DNA from: JBBPYR01 sp038199755
GTDB lineage: Bacteria; Chloroflexota; Ktedonobacteria; Ktedonobacterales; Ktedonobacteraceae
Assembly: GCA_038199755.1 (NCBI GenBank)
Contig: JBBPYR010000086.1
Span: 1-35,945 of the forward strand
DNA: 35,945 bases
Direction of reading: 5' to 3'
The translations under genes and the position numbers were made by a program. The notes under the pieces were generated by a model. The model was given only the letters and a program-made list of their open reading frames with translations. It searched no databases and was not told where the DNA came from. Below are positions 24,868 to 31,710 of this stretch, piece after piece; position 1 is the stretch's first letter; every line of letters begins with the position of its first letter.

Positions 24868-25563
24868 ATGGCCGAACAGTCAAATTTCGAGCAAGCACCA
24901 GTATCAACGGCACCAGATCAAAAAGCACCCCTGTCGGCAACGGTAGAGCAAGAGCAATCGCAGCAGAATGCACCCTCTACTACCGAGGCAACAAAGGGAA
25001 CGACAGAGGACTTTGAGGCGGGCGTACTGGTACATTTGGATAGTTTATATCGTACTGCGCTACGAATGACAAATAATCCCCAAGAGGCGGAAGACCTGGT
25101 ACAGGAGACGATGCTAAAGGCATTCCGTTTCTCCAATACCTATCAACGTGGGACGAATCTGCGCGCATGGCTTTTTCGTATTCTCAATACCTCCGCGATT
25201 AATCGTTATCGCAAACAAGCTAGTCATCCCACGACGTCCTCGCTACCCGAGGGCGAGGACTTTTACCTTTACAATCGTATCAAAGATTTGAGCGGGCAAG
25301 AGTTAACGCTTGGGGCCGAGGAAGAGGTATTAAGCAAGTATCTGGATGAGGATGTTTATAACGCGTTGAACGATTTGCCGCCGAATTTCCGCATGGCTAT
25401 CATCCTTGCGGATATTGAAGGAATGTCTTATAAAGAAATCGCTGAAACTTTACAAATTCCCATTGGGACTGTCATGAGCCGTATCTCACGCGCACGCAGG
25501 CAGCTTCAACAATCGCTGTGGCAATATGCGAAGGACAACGGCTATGTGCGGGAGGCATCGTAA
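24868..25563 (+). CDS. ECF sigma factor, SigR/SigH-like
   Basis: About 231 residues: a low-complexity N-terminal stretch of about 45 residues, then sigma region 2 (LYRTALRMTNNPQEAEDLVQETMLKAF), the segment RGTNLRAWLFRILNTSAINRYRK typical of the SigR/SigH/RpoE group of disulfide-stress sigmas, and region 4 (LPPNFRMAIILADIEGMSYKEIAETL with a helix-turn-helix, then SRISRARRQL). It would turn on thiol-stress genes when released from the zinc anti-sigma factor. AGGAGAG precedes both TTG 24865 and ATG 24868; the ATG is chosen. Its stop codon overlaps the start of a 48-codon ORF. Confidence 0.9.
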   Translation: MAEQSNFEQAPVSTAPDQKAPLSATVEQEQSQQNAPSTTEATKGTTEDFEAGVLVHLDSLYRTALRMTNNPQEAEDLVQETMLKAFRFSNTYQRGTNLRAWLFRILNTSAINRYRKQASHPTTSSLPEGEDFYLYNRIKDLSGQELTLGAEEEVLSKYLDEDVYNALNDLPPNFRMAIILADIEGMSYKEIAETLQIPIGTVMSRISRARRQLQQSLWQYAKDNGYVREAS

Positions 25564-25709
25564 TGTGGAATGATATCCATGATGCGATACAGTCGGATAA
25601 CACTGATAGCACTGGCGGTAACTCAACGGTGCTTTTCCAAAAAGATGACGCGCAAGCCAATCTCTGTGGGGGATACAAGATGCGAGCTTGCGCGTTCGTT
25701 ATTTTATAG
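25563..25709 (+). CDS. Small ORF (48 codons) overlapping the ECF sigma stop
   Basis: The sigma gene ends TAATG, so ATG 25563 overlaps the stop codon, and GGGAGG lies 7-8 nt before it: a near-ideal arrangement for translational coupling. The product begins MWNDIHDAIQSDNTDSTGG and ends RACAFVIL; it is hydrophilic with two cysteines and no recognised relative. Against it, its second half overlaps a probable bidirectional terminator and its last codons overlap the end of the convergent MarR gene. It could be a short product or the remnant of a lost downstream gene. Confidence 0.4.
   Translation: MWNDIHDAIQSDNTDSTGGNSTVLFQKDDAQANLCGGYKMRACAFVIL
25648..25695. terminator. Probable bidirectional terminator between the ECF sigma and MarR genes
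   Basis: ACGCGCAAGC (25648-25657) pairs perfectly with GCTTGCGCGT (25686-25695) across a 28-nt loop. On the minus strand, after the MarR gene, it is followed by CATCTTTTT. On the plus strand it is followed by TCGTTATTTT. The loop is long for a terminator. Confidence 0.5.
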
Positions 25710-25970
25710 TAGTTTCGTTGCCTGTCGAACGGTATCATTTCCGGCTCGTGTCAGACGCACATTGACGCATCGACGATCCATTATATCTGTTGACCGTGTG
25801 ACTAGCCCCTTCTTCTCTAAACGTACAATTGCCTTAGTCGCCGCCGCCGAACTCACATCTAGGGCCGCTGCTACTTCTCCTACTGACCAGTGATCTTTTT
25901 GGGACAAAAAGCTCAGCACTTCTATTTGCCGCGGGGTCACACTGGTATATTCGCGCCGTGTTGTGGTCAT
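25704..25970 (-). CDS. MarR-family winged-helix transcription regulator
   Basis: This 88-residue protein is a compact MarR-type winged helix: TPRQIEVLSFLSQKDHWSVGEVAAAL, a recognition helix in VSSAAATKAIVRLEKKGLV, and the wing RSTDIMDRRCVNVRLTRAG. It is shorter than typical MarR proteins (about 140) and lacks most of the dimerisation helices at both ends. The frame is open to 26003, but ATG 25970 follows GGGAG at 10 nt. A near-palindrome upstream may be its own operator. It lies downstream of the ComQXP-like operon on the same strand. It has no receiver domain, so it is not an obvious output for the kinase. Confidence 0.85.
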   Translation of the reverse strand: MTTTRREYTSVTPRQIEVLSFLSQKDHWSVGEVAAALDVSSAAATKAIVRLEKKGLVTRSTDIMDRRCVNVRLTRAGNDTVRQATKLL

Positions 25971-25997
25971 GTGTTTTACTCTCCCATAGACATTTGA

Positions 25998-26017
25998 TTG
26001 CATACACCGTATTGCAA
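25998..26017. promoter_or_regulatory. Near-palindrome upstream of the MarR gene, possible operator
   Basis: TTGCATACACCGTATTGCAA has arms TTGCATAC and GTATTGCAA around a 3-nt centre, with one extra base in one arm. It lies 28-47 bp before the MarR start codon, a usual place for autorepression by MarR proteins. Confidence 0.4.
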
Positions 26018-26082
26018 GATACTTACGAAAAAGACGTTCTATAGAAGAAAGTCGGGTATTCCCAGTATTCTTGAAATCCTAG

Positions 26083-29034
26083 TTAGGGATGGCTTGCGAA
26101 GTGAGATACATCATCGACAATTGTTGGTGCTTGCTGATCTACGGCACTCAGGGTAAATAGAAAGGTGCTACCCTTTCCTGCGATCCCTGTACTTTCCACC
26201 CAAATATCCCCACCCATTGCGCACGTCAGTTTTTTGCAAATATACAGGCCCAATCCTGCCCCTCGTACTGGACTATTCATGTCGCGCTCCAAACGTACAA
26301 AACGCTCAAAGAGGCGATCTTTATCTGCAGGCGGAATGCCAGCACCATGATCGCGCACCGAGACCGTGACAAACCGCCCCTTTTGATGCGCCGCTATGTC
26401 TATCGCGGTTCCTATCGGCGAATATTTTTGCGCATTATTGACTAGGTTCAATAGAATTTGTCGCAGGCGCAAATCGTCGGCGGCTACTTGTAATTGCGGG
26501 TCGATATCGATTGTCACCGTGCGCCGTTCTTCACGCACGAGGGCGTCAAGAATCTCAGTAACGTGCTGAACCACCTCTAGCAATGGCACCTGTTCCAGGT
26601 GAATGTTTTCAGCGTCAATATGTACACGACTAGCATCCATGATATTGCCTACCATCAAGGTTAACTCATCGCAGCCACGACCTGCCCGGTCAATGAAGCG
26701 TGCTCGCATCTCTGGCGACAAAGTTCCATCATGCTCTTTTAATAATTCTATGTACCCTTGCACCGCTGTGAGGGGAGTACGTAATTCGTGAGATGCCGTC
26801 ATAATAAAGAGGTCTTTGAGGGTATCTAATTCTTTTTGCCGCTCATAGGCCGTGCGTAACTCGATAGTAATGCGCATGTTTTCCAACCCGATGGCACATT
26901 GGTGAGCAAACATCTGCCATATGCGCTGTTCCTCTTCAGAAAAGACATGCATATGAGAGTAGGAGATAGCGATAATGCCCAGGGGTTCCTCGCTTTTATA
27001 CAGGGGTAACCAGACAAAAGGCATCTGTGGTGTAGTCGATAGGCAAGCTGGGTAAGCGGTTGGAGTCGGAATGCCTGTAACTACTGTCTGTGTTTCCTCT
27101 CTTTTGCTCACGGAGTAAAAATATGTTTGCCAATCACTATTTTCAGGCTGGATACTGCTTTCTTGCAGGAAGGATATGTGTGGTTCTGGTGCATCAGTTC
27201 GTTGCAGAAGCTTCTTTTTCGGATCATACATCCATATTTCTGCGATGCCGTTCACGGCATTGGAAGCAGTCTGCCCATAGGCGAGCGCGAGTTCTTCGAT
27301 GGTATGAAAACTAGTGCTCGGAAACATACTCGCAAGATATAACCAATGCTGAAGTTCAGCGGATAGTTTCGCTTGCCGATAGAGACGAGCGGTCTCCAAT
27401 ACGGTTGAGTAACGATCAAGCAGGAGTTGGGCAATTTCAAAGTCTGGACCTGCATACTGTTCTTGATTGCCACGTTTGCCAAGCACAAGCAAGCCAATCA
27501 TCTTTCCTTGTACACGCACTGGAGTTATCAAGGTATTGCCGTAATCGTCTTCCGTATGCGTATTGAGATAGCGGGAGATGGTTCTGGATGGTGCTGTGTG
27601 TGTGGCACTCATATCCCTCACTTCTCCAAGCAGTAACGGACGTGAAGAGGCTTGTATCTGCGCAAGCAGAGGATGATTGGCGTCAATCGTATTCTGAAGA
27701 TCGATTTCGGCTGAGGCGTTGATCGAAAGACTTTTTGTTATTCGTGCCAACAGTTGCTGTCGCGCACCATCTTTTATGTCATCCTGAATGGTGGGGTAGA
27801 GGGTATATTGCCCGCTTTCTTCATTGAGGACGAAGAGGCATACCTCCTGTGTCTCAAATGTTCTTATCGCGGCCAGCGTCAGTAAGCGTGCGGCCTCTTC
27901 CAGATCAAGCGATGAATTATTGAGGGCAGAGGGCGTATTTAAAAGGCGGCGGTAGTGAAAAAGCTCGTTAAAAAAGAGATATTCGGTCATGAATCGGGCC
28001 AGTCCCCAGGCAGCGGGAGCACAGAACGCTGTGATACTGGCAACGAGGACGACATAAAAAGTGGGTTGTCCCACGGTTAAGATACTACAAATTGCCACTA
28101 CTACATAGCTGAGCACTGCAAGGAAGATAATGCCAACCATCCATGCAACCGCAGTTCGTACATAGCTATCAAAAATAAGCACCTGGTAACGTAAAATTGA
28201 ATAACCCAGTGCCAATGGAAAAACTACAAAGGTGAGCGTACTGATATTGGAATCTATATAAAATGGTATGTTAAGTGCTTCCGGGAGTATCGTTAGGAAT
28301 AAGAATGGCGCGATAGTTAATATCACACCACCTGTAAATATCCGTAGTTGCTGTCGTTCGCGTGATGATTTGGAGCGTGTGTAGGTGCTACCAATTGTAA
28401 TGAGTGCTCCTACAAGATTGGTAGAAACGTAGAGTAGCACAATAGAATCAAAAAGAGGAGCGAGATTCTTTCCTGTAAGATACACGTAAATGGTATACAA
28501 AGCCATTAGGGTTGCTGCCGTAAAAGTTAAAATTATGTAAGCCTGTAGCCAAATTTTTGTGCGTGATGTGATGATTTTGCTAGAGGGCAGTTTTGTTTCT
28601 GTTTCAGAAATAGCAAGATAATTTATAGGAAAGAGGAGCAGAAGCCAGGAAAACAAAGCGATTGCATAGAAACTGCTGAAATTGCTTAAAACAGTAAATA
28701 TGCCAAACCCGTTAGCTTCTAATCCAGCAGCGTCTCTGATAACGATAGCCATCATCATTGTCAAAGAAAGACTAAAGAGCGTAAATGCTACTTTACGTTC
28801 TTTGGCATATATCCAGACTAGCGAGCCGACGGCAAGAAATATCAATCCGGTAAATGCTGAAAAGCCAAAGGACCCCCAGAGGAGCAAAGATGCGCTATTC
28901 CTACTGTAGTGAAAGGTGTATTCTGCGCTTGCGAACAGAAGTGCGCTATAAAGTATAAGAGCAAAGAAAACGACGAGGGCGCGTTTAGCTCTGGTATGAA
29001 TCCAATGCATAGCTTTATGTTGTGGTGGTGCCAC
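26083..29034 (-). CDS. Multi-membrane sensor histidine kinase, ComP-like receptor candidate
   Basis: This 983-residue protein has about ten transmembrane helices in its first 350 residues. Two GAF-like domains (about 385-540 and 570-735) follow, then a HisKA domain with phospho-acceptor His 749 in TASHELRTPL and a HATPase domain: N-box LLNLVNNAQKYSP, G1 DHGAGIP, G2 GAGLGLY. The membrane part ends with APFLFLTILPEALNI, FPLALGYSILRYQVLIF and a further pair of helices, a layout I recall from Bacillus ComP. ComP itself has a HisKA_3 core, whereas this has the classical HisKA type, so an OmpR-like partner is expected; none is in the window. The start GTG 29034 has AGGAG only 2 nt upstream; ATG 29010 is an alternative. 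It lies 19 bp after the ComQ-like gene, so they are one operon. Confidence 0.88.
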   Translation of the reverse strand: MAPPQHKAMHWIHTRAKRALVVFFALILYSALLFASAEYTFHYSRNSASLLLWGSFGFSAFTGLIFLAVGSLVWIYAKERKVAFTLFSLSLTMMMAIVIRDAAGLEANGFGIFTVLSNFSSFYAIALFSWLLLLFPINYLAISETETKLPSSKIITSRTKIWLQAYIILTFTAATLMALYTIYVYLTGKNLAPLFDSIVLLYVSTNLVGALITIGSTYTRSKSSRERQQLRIFTGGVILTIAPFLFLTILPEALNIPFYIDSNISTLTFVVFPLALGYSILRYQVLIFDSYVRTAVAWMVGIIFLAVLSYVVVAICSILTVGQPTFYVVLVASITAFCAPAAWGLARFMTEYLFFNELFHYRRLLNTPSALNNSSLDLEEAARLLTLAAIRTFETQEVCLFVLNEESGQYTLYPTIQDDIKDGARQQLLARITKSLSINASAEIDLQNTIDANHPLLAQIQASSRPLLLGEVRDMSATHTAPSRTISRYLNTHTEDDYGNTLITPVRVQGKMIGLLVLGKRGNQEQYAGPDFEIAQLLLDRYSTVLETARLYRQAKLSAELQHWLYLASMFPSTSFHTIEELALAYGQTASNAVNGIAEIWMYDPKKKLLQRTDAPEPHISFLQESSIQPENSDWQTYFYSVSKREETQTVVTGIPTPTAYPACLSTTPQMPFVWLPLYKSEEPLGIIAISYSHMHVFSEEEQRIWQMFAHQCAIGLENMRITIELRTAYERQKELDTLKDLFIMTASHELRTPLTAVQGYIELLKEHDGTLSPEMRARFIDRAGRGCDELTLMVGNIMDASRVHIDAENIHLEQVPLLEVVQHVTEILDALVREERRTVTIDIDPQLQVAADDLRLRQILLNLVNNAQKYSPIGTAIDIAAHQKGRFVTVSVRDHGAGIPPADKDRLFERFVRLERDMNSPVRGAGLGLYICKKLTCAMGGDIWVESTGIAGKGSTFLFTLSAVDQQAPTIVDDVSHFASHP

Positions 29035-29053
29035 ATCTCCTCATTACAAAAGG

Positions 29054-30085
29054 TTATGCGAAGCCCAATAGAAGGCGAAGAGATGCGGCAACAGGACGAT
29101 GGGCCTCGATTTGTTGTAAGCAGCCAGATGCACGCTCACGATAGAGCAAACTGATTCCCCATGTGCTAATAATCCCCTCGTGTAGAGCCTGTAAATATTC
29201 TTCTTCGTTTCTCTCTTTTCCTGCTGAGGACGAAGCCGATTGGGCTGCTAGAACCACGGGAAGGGTTTTTTTGTCACGAAGGATATCGGATTTAATGCTC
29301 CCTGCTACCGCTTTTGTCTCTTCCATCATTATAGCAGAACCTTGAAACTGTAATGAATCATACAGGTCATGGCTATCATTGTCAAGTTGATGAGCGATTC
29401 CTAGAAGAAGACCCATGTGAGAAAATAGTTCACTCTCGTCTTGATCTGCCCCAGCGCATAATGTGCCCATATGACAGGTAAGCTCCATAAGTGAGCCAGC
29501 TTTGTCAGCAGCAATCTCAATGCACTCTTCCTGCGTCATGTCGCTGGCATCTCGCTGCTCTGCTAATAGGTCGCGATGTTGTCCCGTGGTCGCTTGTAAT
29601 GCGGCTTCCTGTAGGCTACGGAGTAAGGAGAGCATGAGGGTAAGGGGGGTGGTAGAGGATGGGAGGGAAAGAAGGATGCGCTGTGCAAGCATCAATAAGG
29701 TGGTCGAAGTGTTTAAGACGCGAGCTGAACCCAGTTCGCGTACAATTGGCGTCTGATCTTCATCTTCAACATCATCGAGCAGGTCTAAGGCGCACACAAA
29801 ACACTCTACTGCTATCGCTACGTCGCACGCACGCGCGAGGTCGGTGTTAGCATCTACTTGAAGAGCTACTAGTAAAGTTAATAATGACCAAGCACCGGCT
29901 GGAAGCGTAGGACGAGAAATATTAGGCTCATCGTGTGCTAGAAGTTTTCCTTGTTCTGTTAATGCTCGTAGAACATCACTCCGCAGGAGCGGATGCAACT
30001 CTTGTAAAAAAGGAGTGAACCGCTCACGCAACCTATGTTGGTGAGCGGCAAATGGTTGAGATTGAACTTGATCGTGACTACTCAT
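29054..30085 (-). CDS. ComQ-like polyprenyl synthase-fold protein (candidate peptide prenyltransferase)
   Basis: This 343-residue all-helical protein belongs to the trans-isoprenyl diphosphate synthase family. The first Asp-rich motif is DLLDDVEDED (101-110, DDxxD at 104-108); GQHRDL (168-173), KAGSLMEL (195-202), the second motif QLDNDSHDLYD (233-243) and RDKKTLP (270-276) follow. The LDLLDDVEDED style, with extra acidic residues and no basic cluster after it, is closer to ComQ (which I recall as DIMDDLEDED) than to FPP/GGPP synthases, which read DDLPxMDDD followed by Arg. ComQ attaches geranyl or farnesyl to a tryptophan of ComX. It lies 19 bp after a small peptide gene ending in two Trp and 19 bp before the receptor kinase. 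The frame is open to 30142, overlapping the peptide gene; ATG 30085 avoids this. Confidence 0.8.
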   Translation of the reverse strand: MSSHDQVQSQPFAAHQHRLRERFTPFLQELHPLLRSDVLRALTEQGKLLAHDEPNISRPTLPAGAWSLLTLLVALQVDANTDLARACDVAIAVECFVCALDLLDDVEDEDQTPIVRELGSARVLNTSTTLLMLAQRILLSLPSSTTPLTLMLSLLRSLQEAALQATTGQHRDLLAEQRDASDMTQEECIEIAADKAGSLMELTCHMGTLCAGADQDESELFSHMGLLLGIAHQLDNDSHDLYDSLQFQGSAIMMEETKAVAGSIKSDILRDKKTLPVVLAAQSASSSAGKERNEEEYLQALHEGIISTWGISLLYRERASGCLQQIEAHRPVAASLRLLLGFA

Positions 30086-30104
30086 CGTGAGTATATACTT
30101 CTCT

Positions 30105-30311
30105 CTATGCCCACCAGCGGAAGGAAACGTCGCTTGAAGCACCTTCCTTATGGAGTGTCAGGTGCGGCATCAAGCGAGCGATAACGCGGGCGACTGCAGG
30201 CGTGAATTGCTCACGAGCGATGACCTCATCAGGATTGTTGGTGAATTGCTCGCGCAATGTCTCGTCGGTAGAGATACGGTGAACAAAGTTGTGAATCTGC
30301 TGCTCTTCCAT
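30105..30311 (-). CDS. Small peptide with C-terminal Phe-Arg-Trp-Trp-Ala, ComX-like pheromone precursor candidate
   Basis: This 68-residue product begins MEEQQIHNFVHRI and contains LREQFTNNPDEVIAREQFT, a helical leader with the NPxxV/I phrase seen in ComX and in Nif11/LigA-like RiPP leaders. It ends EGASSDVSFRWWA. Trp 66 is third from the end, the place where Bacillus subtilis ComX carries its prenylated Trp (QWGD in my recall). The start at 30311 follows AGAAAGG at 10 nt; the frame is open to 30428 but the extension has no such site. It is first in a minus-strand operon with a ComQ-like enzyme and a ComP-like kinase. The mature cleavage site is not visible. A plain RiPP with another modification is the main alternative. 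Confidence 0.7.
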   Translation of the reverse strand: MEEQQIHNFVHRISTDETLREQFTNNPDEVIAREQFTPAVARVIARLMPHLTLHKEGASSDVSFRWWA

Positions 30312-30435
30312 AAGGCATGTACCTTTCTTGGTTGGGATGGTGAAAACAAGGTTGACGGTCATAAAATGTGCAATACGTGCAAAGATGTTAAGAAAAGCAC
30401 TAAAGGAAGGAAAGGTTATAGGGAGCATCTTTGAA

Positions 30436-30457
30436 AGTTATACTACTTTGTATAACT
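30436..30457. promoter_or_regulatory. Inverted repeat AGTTATAC-N6-GTATAACT upstream of the peptide operon
   Basis: Perfect 8-bp arms lie 125-146 bp before the peptide start codon. On the minus strand the second arm contains TATAAC (30442-30437), a possible -10 with TTGTAG 15 nt upstream, a short spacing that often needs an activator. An upstream alternative is TTGCTT-N17-TACTAT. The repeat could bind the kinase's response regulator. The rest of the 303-bp gap 30312-30614 holds the promoter of the plus-strand gene and no further ORF I support. Confidence 0.45.
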
Positions 30458-30556
30458 CTACAAGATTAATAGTACATGAAAAGAAATAGAAAAGCAAGGG
30501 TGCTTTATAAGTATGTATAGGTATTTACTTATAGAAAGTGCATTTTCAGGTGGTGA

Positions 30557-30585
30557 TTGACGAACATGCGTAACACCTGTACAAT
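30557..30585 (+). promoter_or_regulatory. Sigma-70-type promoter of the queuosine-salvage gene
   Basis: TTGACG (30557-30562), a 17-bp spacer and TACAAT (30580-30585) predict initiation near 30592, giving a leader of about 23 nt with AAAGGG before the ATG. Confidence 0.7.
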
Positions 30586-30614
30586 CAATGTGACAAGACG
30601 AAAGGGATGAAAAG

Positions 30615-31664
30615 ATGGCAGAAATACAGTATGGAGTAGAACTTGAGGGCGACAGTCATTACACGCTGCCCGCACTAGATACTCTAGGTGTTCTCGCTAG
30701 CACACGTGCTGTGGTTGAAGTAGGTGAACAGGTATGGATTAATGAGGAGGGTATTGCTGCTTTAAGTGGACAGTGGATAGCGGAGAGCAGCAAACAGGGC
30801 AATGATGGAGTGCCAGCCTGGGATGAGCACTATCATTTTTTTGATGATAGCGAGCATACTGTAAACTGGCTGCTTGTGCTCGATGCGCTGAATTTTTGCT
30901 TTTGGGCTGAAAAAGGACAACCGCGCTGGCACATCAACTATAAAGATGAGTTATTAAATGGGTACTGGGCAGAAGCAGCCGCGTTGAAACGTGCTGTGGA
31001 GGAAGACGTGCCGCTCTGGGATGCGCAGTACTTAAGCACCATCTCCTCTGAGGCGGTTGCGGCTATTTTTCGTGGCGAACCACAAGAACCTGTTATTCCT
31101 CTTTTTGAGCAGCGTGTACACAATCTACGTGAAGTTGGACAGGTGTTGTTAGCACGCTATGACGGACAATTTACACATGCCATTGAGTCAGTCCAGGGAA
31201 GTGCGGTGCAACTCGCCCTCTTATTGGCACAGGATTTTCCCTCCTTTCGCGATATTGCCACCTATCACGGTTACGAGGTAAGGGTATTAAAACGAGCACA
31301 AATTTGCGTTGCCGACATTCATGCGGCCTTCAAGGGGGAAAAATGGGGCACCTTTCACGATATTGACCAGTTAACGGTCTTTGCCGACTATAAGTTGCCA
31401 CAAGTGTTGCGCCACTACCAGGTGCTGGAATATGTTCCCTCTCTGGCGAGACGCATTGATGCACAAGAATTGTTGACGGCTAATAGTGAAGAGGAGATTG
31501 AAATACGCGCCGCCACGGTGTGGGCTTGTGAGTTGTTGCGACGCGCTTTGCAGCAAAAAGGGCATCCTATGAGTGCAGCGAACATCGACTACAAGTTGTG
31601 GTTGTTAGGACAATCCCTTCCTGCTATGCGGCCTTATCATCGCACACGTACGATCTACTATTGA
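30615..31664 (+). CDS. Queuosine-5'-phosphate N-glycosylase/hydrolase family protein (Qng1, DUF2419)
   Basis: This 349-residue protein matches the queuosine-salvage family formerly DUF2419, which releases the base queuine from queuosine 5'-monophosphate so it can be reused for tRNA modification. Family phrases are VLDALNFCFWAE, the acidic and Trp-rich PLWDAQYLSTIS, FHDIDQLTVFADYKLPQVL and the C-terminal IDYKLWLLGQSLPAMRPYHRTRTIYY in two parts. Length is normal. It has its own promoter and a good ribosome-binding site. It stands between the pheromone-like operon (divergent) and cell-wall genes, with no other queuosine genes nearby. Confidence 0.9.
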   Translation: MAEIQYGVELEGDSHYTLPALDTLGVLASTRAVVEVGEQVWINEEGIAALSGQWIAESSKQGNDGVPAWDEHYHFFDDSEHTVNWLLVLDALNFCFWAEKGQPRWHINYKDELLNGYWAEAAALKRAVEEDVPLWDAQYLSTISSEAVAAIFRGEPQEPVIPLFEQRVHNLREVGQVLLARYDGQFTHAIESVQGSAVQLALLLAQDFPSFRDIATYHGYEVRVLKRAQICVADIHAAFKGEKWGTFHDIDQLTVFADYKLPQVLRHYQVLEYVPSLARRIDAQELLTANSEEEIEIRAATVWACELLRRALQQKGHPMSAANIDYKLWLLGQSLPAMRPYHRTRTIYY

Positions 31665-31710
31665 TACAGTAACAAGTGAATAATCATAAAAAGAACGATA
31701 AAAAACTCTG

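Noticed and set aside
25704..25970. MarR protein as the missing response regulator of the ComP-like kinase
   Set aside because: It has only a winged helix and no phosphorylatable receiver domain.
29054..30142. Longer synthase frame starting at GTG 30142
   Set aside because: It would overlap the peptide gene, and AAGGAAG is directly against the GTG; ATG 30085 avoids the overlap.
30150..30434. Plus-strand ORF antisense to the peptide gene
   Set aside because: It has no recognisable product, and the minus strand has a sound ribosome-binding site, operon context and a meaningful C-terminus.
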